DNA of 64,000 nt from Bacteroidales bacterium (GCA_004556005.1 SFJA01000001.1:18813-82812), one strand, 5' to 3'. Numbered from the stretch's first letter, positions 53,590-62,552 are shown. Notes: generated by a model not told the origin, from the sequence alone. A program made the numbers and translations.

Positions 53590-54534
53590 ATGCCTGTATT
53601 GAATAAAAGTGTCTGGAAAACACTGTCGGAGTATGCCCTGGTTGCTTTGGGTATATTGATGTATGTCTTGGGATGGACTCTTTTCCTCATTCCAAATAAT
53701 CTTGTCGGTGGTGGTGTGACAGGTCTGTCCTCCATACTGCAATATGCCACACACGGTGTTATCAATGCGGGATGGTCATACGGAGTCATCAATATACTTC
53801 TTCTGATTGTTGCTCTGAGACTTCTTGGCAAGAGCTTCGGTTCAAAGACGATTTTTGCTGTCGTGCTTGCATCTGTCGGCTTGAGTTTCCTTCAGAAAAT
53901 CATACCTCAAGGCATAATCCAGTCCCTTGCTCTGGAGAACGGCAAACTGATGAGCACCATTATGGGAGGAATGCTTGCAGGAGCCGGCATAGGCATGACC
54001 ATGTCCCAGGGCGGCAGTACAGGTGGAACGGATATCATAGCGCTGGTTGTCAACAAATACCGCAACGTGTCTCCGGGAAGGATGATACTTTGGATAGATG
54101 TAGCCATTATCCTTTCATCTCTTTTCTTCCCTTCTTATATGCCTGACGGTTCCCTTATGGGCTGGTCCGACAAGATTACAACCGTAGTTTACGGTTTTAT
54201 ACTGGTTGTGGTCAACAGTACCGTTCTGGACCTTTACATTTCCGGTTCCCGCCAGTCCGTCCAGCTATTTGTGCTCTCGGACCGCTTTGCTGAGATAGCC
54301 GATGCCGTAACCAATGACCTTCACAAGGGCGTTACTGTCCTTGACGGTGAAGGCTGGTACACCAAGCAGAGCAGAAAGGTGCTTATGATCATCACCCGCA
54401 AGACAGAACTCAATATCATCCTCCGTTACATAAAGTCAATTGACCCAAATGCATTCCTGTCTGTATCTTCAGTCACAGGTGTCTATGGCAAGGGTTTCGA
54501 TACAATAAAAGCCAAAACGAAGGAAAAGCATTAA
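53590..54534 (+). CDS. YitT family membrane protein, second copy
   Basis: A 314-residue paralogue of the preceding gene, with the same order of membrane helices, the diagnostic GGSTGGTDIIALVVNKY and a DUF2179 tail (GVTVLDGEGWYTKQSRKVL, VSSVTGVYGKGFDTIK). Compared with the first copy it has a longer loop before the last helix (FFPSYMPDGSLMGWSDK). The gene is closed by a hairpin terminator 33 bases downstream. Confidence 0.88.
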   Translation: MPVLNKSVWKTLSEYALVALGILMYVLGWTLFLIPNNLVGGGVTGLSSILQYATHGVINAGWSYGVINILLLIVALRLLGKSFGSKTIFAVVLASVGLSFLQKIIPQGIIQSLALENGKLMSTIMGGMLAGAGIGMTMSQGGSTGGTDIIALVVNKYRNVSPGRMILWIDVAIILSSLFFPSYMPDGSLMGWSDKITTVVYGFILVVVNSTVLDLYISGSRQSVQLFVLSDRFAEIADAVTNDLHKGVTVLDGEGWYTKQSRKVLMIITRKTELNIILRYIKSIDPNAFLSVSSVTGVYGKGFDTIKAKTKEKH

Positions 54535-54567
54535 GATTCGTAAAAATAAAACTTTGTTTTATGTTTC

Positions 54568-54607
54568 ATTCCTTTCCGCGTTGGGCCGGGAAGGAATTTT
54601 TGTTTTT
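54568..54607 (+). terminator. Rho-independent terminator after the YitT pair
   Basis: ATTCCTT (54568-54574) pairs with AAGGAAT (54591-54597), with extra pairing of CC and GG inside, and is followed by T-rich sequence. It separates the leuS/YitT block from the AraC gene. Confidence 0.75.
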
Positions 54608-54630
54608 ATTTGGTTAAATTTATTTTGCTT

Positions 54631-55722
54631 ATGAAGAACAAACTATTTTGCTTGAGACAGTGGTCACGGGTGATTGCTGTCCTGACAGTAATCGAGTCAC
54701 TATGTTTCTTGCGTTTTTGGGGTAAACTTGCATTTTTCCCGGCTCTGTCGATGAGCCTTGCAGCGGGGTGTGCCTCACTGTTGGTGCTTCCTGTCACTTA
54801 TGAAGGGGAAAGGCTTACGCTGGCATTCCAGATCATGCTTTGCGCTCTTGTTCCCTTAACAGTGCTGCCGGGCTTGTCTCACGCCGTTTCGGTACTGATA
54901 TGTTCAGTGCCACCGCTTGCCCTGCTTGTTTACCGCTCAGTGACAAAATACCTTTCGGTCGATGCCCTGTTTTCTGACAATTCGGCACGAAGCGAGCTGG
55001 AAGACGTCTCCCGTCTTCTGTGGCTGGCACTTTTTCTGACAGCATTGCTCCTCCATTCCATTGCTGATGGCAAAGCGCTTCTCGAAGGGCTGTCCACGGC
55101 GGTGTTTGCGGCACTTTTTCCGGCATTATATTACAGGGCATATACGGGACGCAGCCTGACTGTCCCGGCCTCTGTTGAAGAAAAAATCTATAGCAGGCAA
55201 GCTCAACTTCGTCGTATGAACTGTCCTGGAGAGGACGATGCGGCCAGAATGGAAAGGATTTACAGTCTTGCCGTATCCTATATGGAAAACCAAAAGCCTT
55301 TCCTTTCAAGACAGTTCAGGATGGATGACCTTGCAATGGAGCTTGGAACCAACAGGACTTATCTCTCACATACCATCAACCGCATGTCGGGAAAGGGTTT
55401 TCCGCAGTTTGTCAATGGCTACAGGGTTAAATATGCACTGGAATTGATTGAATCGGATCCGGGAATCAAGGTCAAGGACCTGGCAATAATGTGCGGATAT
55501 AACAATGCCGTGACCTTTTCACTTGCCTTTGAGACCATAACGGGTGAGCCCCCGGGAAAATATTGTCAGAAAATCAGTGCTGAGGCCGCGCTGCGTGACT
55601 CTTCTGCCAGAATCAGGAAAACAGCAGTGAAGAAGCACAGAACTGTCAGTGCAGAAACTGCTCCGGAAGCCCCTTCCAGTTCCGGGGAACGGGAGCAAGG
55701 ATGTCAAGTTCTGTCTTCTTGA
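54631..55722 (+). CDS. membrane-bound AraC-family transcriptional regulator
   Basis: A 363-residue protein. Residues about 10-180 hold some six hydrophobic helices with no recognisable sensor fold. A cytoplasmic AraC-type DNA-binding domain follows (about 205-310): FLSRQFRMDDLAMELGTNRTYLSHTINRMSGKGFPQFVNGYRVKYALELI and then KVKDLAIMCGYNNAVTFSLAFETITGEPPGKY. A basic, low-complexity tail of about 45 residues ends the protein and overlaps the convergent pseudouridine synthase gene by 77 bases. The ATG at 54631 is preferred to an in-frame TTG at 54610 next to the terminator. It probably senses a membrane or envelope signal; the target is unknown. Confidence 0.85.
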   Translation: MKNKLFCLRQWSRVIAVLTVIESLCFLRFWGKLAFFPALSMSLAAGCASLLVLPVTYEGERLTLAFQIMLCALVPLTVLPGLSHAVSVLICSVPPLALLVYRSVTKYLSVDALFSDNSARSELEDVSRLLWLALFLTALLLHSIADGKALLEGLSTAVFAALFPALYYRAYTGRSLTVPASVEEKIYSRQAQLRRMNCPGEDDAARMERIYSLAVSYMENQKPFLSRQFRMDDLAMELGTNRTYLSHTINRMSGKGFPQFVNGYRVKYALELIESDPGIKVKDLAIMCGYNNAVTFSLAFETITGEPPGKYCQKISAEAALRDSSARIRKTAVKKHRTVSAETAPEAPSSSGEREQGCQVLSS

Positions 55723-56365
55723 CAGGATGAACGAAGCGTATGTGTCTGGCGTGCAAGCAAATGCCTGCATCGGGATTTGACCGGGGAGCGCCATATTTGA
55801 GATCCCCCTTGATAGGACATCCCATATGGCTGAGCTGACACCTTATCTGATGGTGTCTTCCGGTAAGCAAATCCACCTCCAGAAGGTGATATCTTTCGGT
55901 GCTGCAAAGATATCTGTATCTGAGTTTTGCCAGTTTGGCATCAGCGTTTCCGCTTGTCGTGACATAGGATTTGTTCTGTTTCTCGTTGCGTACAAGCATA
56001 TCTTCCAGCAATCCGCTCTCTTGAGCCGGCTTGTTGCAGCACAAAGCCCAGTAAGTCTTGTGTACTTCTCCGTTCCTGAACATCGCGCCCAACCTCTCAA
56101 GCGCCTTGCTTGTTTTAGCCAGTATGCATATTCCGCTTACCGGTCTGTCCAGGCGATGGGGAATGCCGAGGTACACCTTTCCCGGCTTGTTGTCACGTTC
56201 GGCGATGAATGCCTTGTAGTTGTCTGCCAGGCATTCGTCGCCCGTCTTGTCTCCTTGGGTTATCTCGCCAACCTTCTTGCAAACAATAAGAAGGTGATTG
56301 TCTTCGAACAATATCCGGCTCTCCAGGTCGGAGTATTCTTCGTGGCTCAGTTGTCTGTATTCCAT
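55646..56365 (-). CDS. RluA-family pseudouridine synthase
   Basis: A 239-residue enzyme that isomerises uridine in rRNA or tRNA. The catalytic aspartate lies in HRLDRPVSGICILAKTSKA (about residue 80), preceded by LIVCKKVGEITQGDKTGDE and followed by LLEVDLLTGRHHQIRCQLSHMGCPIKGDLKYG. There is no S4 domain, so it belongs to the short RluA/TruC-like group; its RNA target cannot be told. Start 56365 (MEYRQLSH) is placed only 4 bases after a -7 element. An in-frame ATG 20 codons upstream lies before that element and is rejected. Its 3' end overlaps the AraC gene tail to tail. Confidence 0.88.
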   Translation of the reverse strand: MEYRQLSHEEYSDLESRILFEDNHLLIVCKKVGEITQGDKTGDECLADNYKAFIAERDNKPGKVYLGIPHRLDRPVSGICILAKTSKALERLGAMFRNGEVHKTYWALCCNKPAQESGLLEDMLVRNEKQNKSYVTTSGNADAKLAKLRYRYLCSTERYHLLEVDLLTGRHHQIRCQLSHMGCPIKGDLKYGAPRSNPDAGICLHARHIRFVHPVKKTELDILAPVPRNWKGLPEQFLH

Positions 56366-56369
56366 AATG

Positions 56370-56377
56370 CAAAGATA
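56370..56377 (-). promoter_or_regulatory. putative -7 element for the RluA-family gene
   Basis: Minus-strand TATCTTTG fits TAnnTTTG; only 4 bases lie between it and the start codon, so the mRNA may be leaderless. Confidence 0.45.
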
Positions 56378-56418
56378 ATGAAGTAAGATGAATAAACTGT
56401 CTCTTTTTGATATAATGA

Positions 56419-56433
56419 CTGACATTTTGTCAG
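56419..56433. promoter_or_regulatory. 15-bp palindrome upstream of dnaK
   Basis: CTGACA-TTT-TGTCAG has perfect 6-base inverted arms with a 3-base centre, 91 bases before dnaK and 41 bases behind the divergent RluA-gene -7 element. The symmetry suggests a dimeric regulator site; it is not the CIRCE sequence. Confidence 0.5.
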
Positions 56434-56472
56434 AAAAATGATTGTGGCAAATGTTTTGATATTTTGATATGC

Positions 56473-56493
56473 GTCGTCCGATGACGGAACGAC
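56473..56493 (+). promoter_or_regulatory. hairpin in the dnaK leader
   Basis: GTCGTCCG (56473-56480) pairs with CGG-A-ACGAC (56485-56493) around a 4-base loop, with one bulged A. It lies 31 bases before the dnaK start codon and has no T run, so it is a leader structure and not a terminator. Confidence 0.5.
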
Positions 56494-56524
56494 CGGTTTA
56501 GAAATCAAAAAAAGGAATTATATT

Positions 56525-58411
56525 ATGGGAAAGATTATTGGAATTGACCTCGGAACCACAAACTCCTGTGTGTCCGTAATGGAAGGCAATCAGCCTACGG
56601 TTATCATCAACGATGAAGGTGCACGCACCACTCCTTCAATCGTAGCGTTCACCGCTAACGGAGAGCGCAAGGTTGGTGCTCCTGCAAAGCGTCAGGCCAT
56701 CACCAACCCTCACAACACGGTGTTCTCAATCAAGCGTTTCATGGGCGAGACCTACGATCAGGTAGGCAAGGAGATTGCCCGTGTGCCTTACAAGGTAGTA
56801 CGTGGAGACAACAATACTCCTCGCGTTGACATTGACGGCAAGCTCTATTCTCCTCAGGAGATTTCTGCCATCATACTCCAGAAGATGAAAAAGACCGCGG
56901 AAGATTATCTGCGTCAGCCTGTTACGGAGGCAGTCATTACTGTCCCTGCATACTTCTCTGACTCTCAGCGTCAGGCTACCAAGGAAGCAGGAAAGATTGC
57001 CGGACTCGATGTGAAACGTATTATCAACGAGCCAACTGCAGCCGCCCTTGCATACGGACTTGACAAGAAGAACAAGAATATGAAGGTTGCCGTTTACGAC
57101 CTCGGTGGCGGTACTTTCGATATCTCCATACTTGAGCTCGGCGACGGTGTATTTGAGGTGCTCTCCACTAACGGTGACACCCACCTCGGAGGTGATGACT
57201 TCGACCAGGTGATTATCGACTGGCTCGCATCAGAATTTGCCCGCGATAACGGCGGTCTCGACCTTAAGAAGGACCCGATGGCCCTCCAGAGACTAAAGGA
57301 AGCTGCCGAGAAGGCGAAAATTGAGCTTTCAAATGCAGCATCCGCAGAAATCAACCTGCCATATATCACCGCCGTTGATGGAATGCCTAAGCATCTCGTG
57401 ATGAGCCTGAGCCGCGCCAAGTTCGAAATGCTCTGCGACAATCTCTTCCAGCGCAGTATCGAGCCTTGCCGCAAGGCACTTGAGGATGCTCACCTGAGCG
57501 CTTCCCAGATCGACGAGGTACTTCTCGTCGGCGGTAGCACCCGAATCCCTAAAGTTCAGGAACTCGTGAAGAATTTCTTCGGAAAGGAGCCTAACAAGAG
57601 CGTTAATCCTGATGAGGTGGTTTCAATCGGTGCCGCTATTCAGGGCGGTGTGCTTGCCGGTGATGTCAAAGACGTGCTTCTGCTTGACGTGACACCGCTC
57701 AGCCTCGGTATCGAGACCCTCGGCGGAGTGATGACCAAACTCATCGAGTCCAACACCACCATTCCTGTACACAAGGATCAGGTATTCTCAACGGCAGCGG
57801 ACAACCAGCCTTCAGTTGAGATCCGCGTACTTCAGGGTGAGCGCCCTATGGCAAAGGACAACAAGCAGATAGGTATCTTCCACCTTGACGGTATTGCACC
57901 TGCACCTCGCGGAATCCCTCAGATTGAGGTAAGTTTCGACATCGATGCCAACGGTATCCTCAGCGTCAGTGCAAAGGATAAGAGCACCGGCAAGGAACAG
58001 CATATCAGAATCGAGGCTTCAAGCGGCCTCAGTGATGAGGAAATCCAGAGGATGAAGGATGAGGCAAAGGCTCACGAGGAGTCCGACAGGGCTGAGAAGG
58101 AAAGGGTTGACAAGATCAACAACGCCGATGCTATGGTATTCCAGACCGAAAAGAACCTTAAGGACTATGGCGACAAACTCCCTGCTGACAAGAAGTCTGC
58201 AATCGAGAATGCCTGCAACTCCCTCAAGGAGGCTGTCAAGAACCAGAATATGAGTGATATCGAGAAGTACAACTCTGAACTCGAGGCAGCTTGGCACGCA
58301 GCTTCAGAAGATATGGCACGCGCTGCACAGGGCGGTCCTCAGGGTCCTCAGAGCGGTCCTCAGCCTGGTCCGAATCCGCAGGACGGCAACGACCAGCCGG
58401 ATGAGCAGTAG
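56525..58411 (+). CDS. dnaK: molecular chaperone DnaK (Hsp70)
   Basis: A 628-residue Hsp70. The nucleotide-binding domain begins [17 protein letters not shown] and includes [27 protein letters not shown] and the [13 protein letters not shown] loop. The interdomain linker [15 protein letters not shown] is exact, followed by the substrate-binding beta domain and the helical lid. The tail is Gly/Pro/Gln-rich with repeated GPQ units and ends in DEQ rather than the EEVD-like or VKKDK-like endings known elsewhere. No dnaJ or grpE is adjacent. It is flanked by a structured leader and a strong terminator, so it is a single-gene unit. Confidence 0.98.
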   Translation: MGKIIGIDLGTTNSCVSVMEGNQPTVIINDEGARTTPSIVAFTANGERKVGAPAKRQAITNPHNTVFSIKRFMGETYDQVGKEIARVPYKVVRGDNNTPRVDIDGKLYSPQEISAIILQKMKKTAEDYLRQPVTEAVITVPAYFSDSQRQATKEAGKIAGLDVKRIINEPTAAALAYGLDKKNKNMKVAVYDLGGGTFDISILELGDGVFEVLSTNGDTHLGGDDFDQVIIDWLASEFARDNGGLDLKKDPMALQRLKEAAEKAKIELSNAASAEINLPYITAVDGMPKHLVMSLSRAKFEMLCDNLFQRSIEPCRKALEDAHLSASQIDEVLLVGGSTRIPKVQELVKNFFGKEPNKSVNPDEVVSIGAAIQGGVLAGDVKDVLLLDVTPLSLGIETLGGVMTKLIESNTTIPVHKDQVFSTAADNQPSVEIRVLQGERPMAKDNKQIGIFHLDGIAPAPRGIPQIEVSFDIDANGILSVSAKDKSTGKEQHIRIEASSGLSDEEIQRMKDEAKAHEESDRAEKERVDKINNADAMVFQTEKNLKDYGDKLPADKKSAIENACNSLKEAVKNQNMSDIEKYNSELEAAWHAASEDMARAAQGGPQGPQSGPQPGPNPQDGNDQPDEQ

Positions 58412-58437
58412 GAATCCTGCGACGGACATATAATAAT

Positions 58438-58474
58438 GAGGGTGACTTTCACTGCAAAGTCACCCTCTTTTTTT
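58438..58474 (+). terminator. Rho-independent terminator after dnaK
   Basis: A perfect 12-bp stem, GAGGGTGACTTT (58438-58449) with AAAGTCACCCTC (58456-58467), a 6-base loop and seven T. It may also partly stop the convergent nhaC transcript. Confidence 0.9.
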
Positions 58475-58481
58475 ATTGGGC

Positions 58482-59930
58482 TTAGACCGACTTGGACACT
58501 TGCGGCTTTTTCCTGGATCCTATTGCGGCAACGAGTATCGACATCAGCGGCGAGACTATGTTGAAGATGCAGTACGGAAAGTACACGACAGTCGCGACCC
58601 CTAGCACCGTCGCCTGGGTCATTCCACACGAATTCCACGGTATGAGCACTGAGCAGACGGTTGCGGAGTCCTCGACGCTGCGGCTCAGCAGCCGGCTTTC
58701 GAGAGAATTCTTCCTGTAAAGGTCCTTGAAAAGGCTGGCGGAGAGGATGATGGACAGGTACTGGTCGGCCGTGATGACATTGGAGACTATGCCGGTTGTG
58801 ACCGTGGCGGCGACCGAAGGAACCCGGCGTCTGATGTGGCGGGTGAGCGCTTCCGTGATGCCCTGGAACATCCCGCTGCCCGTCATTGCCGCACCGAAGG
58901 TGACTGCGCAGATGATGAGGAACACGGTGTTGAGCATTCCTCCCATTCCGCGGGTGGCCGTAAGCGTGTTGACGAGTTCTGATCCGGTATCGACGCTTGT
59001 GCCCGCAAACCAGCTCATCATCATTCCCTTGATGCAGGCTCCTGTGCTGATGACATCGGAACCTCCTATCGATGCAACTATGCCGGGCTGGAAAAGAAGG
59101 GCAGCGAGACCGGCAACAAAGGCGGACACCATCAGCGTGAGTATAGCGGGTACCTTCTTGATTATCAGGAAGAAAGTAAATATTGGAACAATGAGAAGCA
59201 GGGGACTGATGCGGAAAGTCGAACGCAAGGCGTCGGAATACTCGGCGGTCGATGGAACGGCGTCGGGATTGTGCATCAGACTGGCAACGAGGAACACGAC
59301 CAGGGCTACGCTTATCGACGGCACGGTCGTGAACATCATATATCTTATGTGGGTAAAGAGGTCCGTCCCGGATGATGAGGATGCAAGCACCGTGGTGTCT
59401 GACAGGGGAGAGACCTTGTCGCCGAAATATGCGCCTGAGATTATTGCTCCGGCCGTCCATCCGGGGGAGAAACCGAGCGCCGTTCCTATTGCCATAAGCG
59501 CAACTCCAACCGTCGCTATGGTTGTCCAGGAACTTCCTGTCATAAGGGCGACGGCGGCAGCTATGGCGCAGCTTGCAAAGAGAAATATCCGAGGCGAGAT
59601 GATCTGCAGGCCGTAGCACACAAGGGTGGGAACTATGCCGCTTATCATCCAGGACCCCGCAACCGCACCTATCAGCAGGAGTATCAGTATGGAAGTCGCT
59701 ACCGAACTGAAACAGTCGTCAATTGATTTTTCAAAGCTCTTCCAGGATTGTCCGTAGCCGAATATGCCAATCGCAATGGCGAGCCCTGCGGATAGCAGAA
59801 GAGCGACCTGACTGCCGCCTTCAAGAGAGTCGCTTCCGAAGAAATGGATGACAACGACAAGAAGCGCGGCAAGAAAAACTAGCGGTAAGCAGGATACCGC
59901 CCAATGGGGATGTTCAATATGGTTTTTCAT
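58482..59930 (-). CDS. nhaC: NhaC-family Na+/H+ antiporter
   Basis: A 482-residue polytopic membrane protein of about 11-12 helices. The region LMTGSSWTTIATVGVALMAIG and the phrase SGAYFGDKVSPLSDTTVLASSSSG are typical of NhaC, as is the late segment RSVEDSATVCSVLIPWNSCG. It exchanges Na+ for H+ and could use the Na+ gradient formed by the oad pump. Start 59930 (MKNHIEHPHW) is chosen since the -7 element at 59937-59944 rules out the longer in-frame start. It converges on the dnaK terminator. Confidence 0.9.
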   Translation of the reverse strand: MKNHIEHPHWAVSCLPLVFLAALLVVVIHFFGSDSLEGGSQVALLLSAGLAIAIGIFGYGQSWKSFEKSIDDCFSSVATSILILLLIGAVAGSWMISGIVPTLVCYGLQIISPRIFLFASCAIAAAVALMTGSSWTTIATVGVALMAIGTALGFSPGWTAGAIISGAYFGDKVSPLSDTTVLASSSSGTDLFTHIRYMMFTTVPSISVALVVFLVASLMHNPDAVPSTAEYSDALRSTFRISPLLLIVPIFTFFLIIKKVPAILTLMVSAFVAGLAALLFQPGIVASIGGSDVISTGACIKGMMMSWFAGTSVDTGSELVNTLTATRGMGGMLNTVFLIICAVTFGAAMTGSGMFQGITEALTRHIRRRVPSVAATVTTGIVSNVITADQYLSIILSASLFKDLYRKNSLESRLLSRSVEDSATVCSVLIPWNSCGMTQATVLGVATVVYFPYCIFNIVSPLMSILVAAIGSRKKPQVSKSV

Positions 59931-59936
59931 CGGGTA

Positions 59937-59944
59937 CAAACTTA
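59937..59944 (-). promoter_or_regulatory. putative -7 element for nhaC
   Basis: Minus-strand TAAGTTTG fits TAnnTTTG with 6 bases before the ATG, so little or no leader is expected. Confidence 0.42.
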
Positions 59945-59956
59945 CGAAAAATAACT

Positions 59957-59964
59957 TATATTTG
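59957..59964 (+). promoter_or_regulatory. putative -7 element for the NagB/PIG-L fusion gene
   Basis: TATATTTG fits TAnnTTTG, 28 bases before the ATG at 59993, divergent from the nhaC element. Confidence 0.45.
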
Positions 59965-59992
59965 TAGTTCTGTTCATTAAAAGCACAGTACA

Positions 59993-61927
59993 ATGAGACA
60001 TTTTACACTTCCAAAAGACGGAGGTTTGAAAGAGAACCTGATCCCAAAGGGTATATTGCACCGCTTTGAGAAGATTGAGGTTGAAATACGTGAACAGCAG
60101 GAAGATGCGAGTGCTGAGGTTGCCGACCTCATATGCCGTGAGATAGAAAGCTTCAGGCAAAGAGGCCAAGGCCGCTGCTTCCGACTCGGCTTGTCCACCG
60201 GCAAGAGCCCGCTCACGCTTTACCGCATTCTCGCCCGCCGCTACGAGGAAGGAAAACTCTCATTCAAGGACGTGGAAGTCTTTTCAATTGACGAATACTA
60301 CCCTATAGGGAATAATTCTCCCCAGAGCCGAAACCGCAGGCTCCTTGCCGAGCTGCTGGACAAGGTCGATATCGCAAGGGAGAATGTGCACATTCCCAAC
60401 GGCACTCAATCGGTGACGGATATCAGCTCCTACTGTTCGGAACTGGAAGCGGGCGCGCGCAACCTGGACTTGCTGATTGTCGGTATGGGCCGCGAGGGTC
60501 AGGTTGGCTTTAACGAAAGCGGAACCTCCGAACAGAGCCGGACGAGAACTGTTCTGCTGTCCTACAAGCAGAGGAAGATACAGGCAAAGAATTTCAACGG
60601 CTCGATGATAGATACGCCAAAGATGGCGCTGACCCTCGGCATAGGAACGATGCGGAGCGCATCTAAGATTGTCATACTTGCCTTCGGCGAAGACAAGGCG
60701 TCCGCGGTCAAGGCCGTTTCCGAGGGAGAGAGAAGCGTCAGTTGCCCTGCATCGCTTTTCCAGGGACATCCCGACATCAGGATGTTTACCGATGACAATG
60801 CCGCATCGCTTCTTACCCGCGTCGAGGCGCCGTGGCTCATCGGACCTTGTGAGTGGACCCCGAAATTCAAGCGCAAGGCAGTGGTTTGGCTCTGTCAGAA
60901 ACTTCACAAGCCTATACTCAAGCTCAGCTTGGAGGACTATCTGGAAAACAGTCTCGACGAACTGATAGACGTTTGCGGACCTTACGACAAGGTCAACATC
61001 GACATATTCAACGACTTGCAGCACACGATCACCGGATGGCCGGGCGGCAAGCCAAATGCCGATGACAGTACGCGTCCGGTACAGTCTTCGCCTTATCCGA
61101 AAAAGGTGCTCATACTGTCCCCTCATCCGGATGACGACGTTATCTCCATGGGAGGTACCTTCATACGTCTGGTGCATCAGGGACACGACGTGCACGTCGC
61201 CTACGAAACCTCGGGAGACTTGGCAGTTCACAACGACGTGGTAGTCCAGCACATGGATGCCGCCGCGCTCCTGGGGCTCGGTGACCAGCGTGCCAGGGTA
61301 GAGGAACTCATTGACAATCGCGTACCGGGCGACCCGGAAAATCCTGAACTTCTTGCTATCAAGGCCGCAATCAGGCGCTCTGAGGCAAGGGGGGCGGTGC
61401 GCAGTTTCGGGCTCGACTGCGATAGCAAAGTGCATTTCCTCAACCTTCCGTTCTACGAGTCGGGCGGAATAAGCAAACTGCCTTGTACTCAAGTGGATGT
61501 GGACATCATCAAGGACCTTATGCGTTCTCTCAGGCCTGACCAGATATATATGGCGGGAGACCTTGCAGACCCTCACGGAACTCACCGCGTCTGCACCGAA
61601 GCCGCTCTCGAGGCGCTCGAGCAGTTGCGCGAAGAGGGCGAGGACTGGGTTTCCGGATGCTATGTCTGGATGTACCGCGGAGCCTGGATGGAGTGGGAAC
61701 TCGGCAAGGTCGATATGGCTGTGCCTCTGAGTCCCGAGGAGGTCGTCGAGAAGCGCTACGCAATCTACCACCACCTCTCGCAGAAGGATATAGTCCCGTT
61801 CCCGGGCGATGATCCGAGAGAATTCTGGCAGCGCGCCGAAGACCGCACTTCAAACACCGCCCGCCTTTACGACGAACTCGGAATGGCCGAATACCAGGCT
61901 ATGGAAGTGTTCCTAAGACTGTATTGA
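59993..61927 (+). CDS. glucosamine-6-phosphate deaminase-like domain fused to a PIG-L/LmbE deacetylase domain
   Basis: A 644-residue fusion. Residues about 15-275 are a NagB-like fold: LGLSTGKSPLTLYRIL binds phosphate and D100 in FSIDEYYPI corresponds to E. coli D72. The active-site segment reads GMGREGQVGFNESG: E168 replaces D141, Q170 replaces catalytic H143, and E175 matches E148. Residues about 370-620 are a PIG-L-type deacetylase with zinc residues H378 and D380/D381 in PHPDDDV and H528 in DPHGTHR. Such fusions are known in Bacteroidota and suggest deacetylation and deamination of amino-sugar phosphates in sequence, but the loss of the histidine makes standard deaminase activity doubtful. 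Confidence 0.87.
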   Translation: MRHFTLPKDGGLKENLIPKGILHRFEKIEVEIREQQEDASAEVADLICREIESFRQRGQGRCFRLGLSTGKSPLTLYRILARRYEEGKLSFKDVEVFSIDEYYPIGNNSPQSRNRRLLAELLDKVDIARENVHIPNGTQSVTDISSYCSELEAGARNLDLLIVGMGREGQVGFNESGTSEQSRTRTVLLSYKQRKIQAKNFNGSMIDTPKMALTLGIGTMRSASKIVILAFGEDKASAVKAVSEGERSVSCPASLFQGHPDIRMFTDDNAASLLTRVEAPWLIGPCEWTPKFKRKAVVWLCQKLHKPILKLSLEDYLENSLDELIDVCGPYDKVNIDIFNDLQHTITGWPGGKPNADDSTRPVQSSPYPKKVLILSPHPDDDVISMGGTFIRLVHQGHDVHVAYETSGDLAVHNDVVVQHMDAAALLGLGDQRARVEELIDNRVPGDPENPELLAIKAAIRRSEARGAVRSFGLDCDSKVHFLNLPFYESGGISKLPCTQVDVDIIKDLMRSLRPDQIYMAGDLADPHGTHRVCTEAALEALEQLREEGEDWVSGCYVWMYRGAWMEWELGKVDMAVPLSPEEVVEKRYAIYHHLSQKDIVPFPGDDPREFWQRAEDRTSNTARLYDELGMAEYQAMEVFLRLY

Positions 61928-61928
61928 G

Positions 61929-62552
61929 GTGGCGATTCAGGGTAAATTCACTTCCTCGACTCTCCAGGATGCCGTTGAGTCGATAAGCTCCCTTCCCGGC
62001 GTGGGCTCCCGCAGCGCGCTGAGGCTTGCGCTTCATCTTCTTAAACAGCCAAGGGAGAACATATTGCATTTTGCCGAATCGGTGAGCCGTCTGGCGACGG
62101 ACGTGCGCTACTGCAGCGTTTGCCATATGATCAGCGATACCGACATTTGTCCGATTTGCGCAGATACAAGGAGGCTGCAGTTTCAAATCTGCGTGGTGGA
62201 AAGTGTCCGCGACGTGATGAGCATAGAGGCGACCGGTCAGTACCACGGGGTGTACCACGTACTTGGAGGAATCATCTCGCCCATAGCTGGCGTTGGCCCT
62301 TCTGATCTGACTATCAAGGAGTTGGTTGCGAGGGTGGCCGAAAAGAATCCATCCGATACTGAGGTGATCCTTGCCCTTAGCGGCGATGTCGAGGGTGAAA
62401 CCACCTGCTTCTATATCTACCGTCAGCTGGAAAGATTAGGATGCCGCATCACTACGCTTGCGAGGGGACTTGGATTTGGCGACGACCTCGAATATGCCGA
62501 CAGCCTTACCCTCGGGAGGAGCATAGCCGGCAGGCAAGAATTTAAACCCTAA
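61929..62552 (+). CDS. recR: recombination mediator protein RecR
   Basis: A 207-residue DNA-repair protein that works with RecO and RecF to load RecA on gapped DNA. The helix-hairpin-helix SSLPGVGSRSALRLALHLL is followed by the zinc finger CSVCHMISDTDICPIC and the Toprim domain (VVESVRDVMSIEATGQYHGVYHVLGG, LALSGDVEGETT). The start is GTG at 61929, one base after the previous stop. The length is normal. Its stop overlaps the convergent mntP stop by 4 bases. Confidence 0.96.
   Translation: MAIQGKFTSSTLQDAVESISSLPGVGSRSALRLALHLLKQPRENILHFAESVSRLATDVRYCSVCHMISDTDICPICADTRRLQFQICVVESVRDVMSIEATGQYHGVYHVLGGIISPIAGVGPSDLTIKELVARVAEKNPSDTEVILALSGDVEGETTCFYIYRQLERLGCRITTLARGLGFGDDLEYADSLTLGRSIAGRQEFKP

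Noticed and set aside
56419..56433. CIRCE element for HrcA control of dnaK
   Set aside because: CIRCE is TTAGCACTC-N9-GAGTGCTAA; the palindrome here has a different sequence and a 3-base centre.
58360..59619. A 419-codon minus-strand frame within nhaC
   Set aside because: It is an out-of-frame reading of nhaC, extremely rich in His and Arg, with no recognisable fold.
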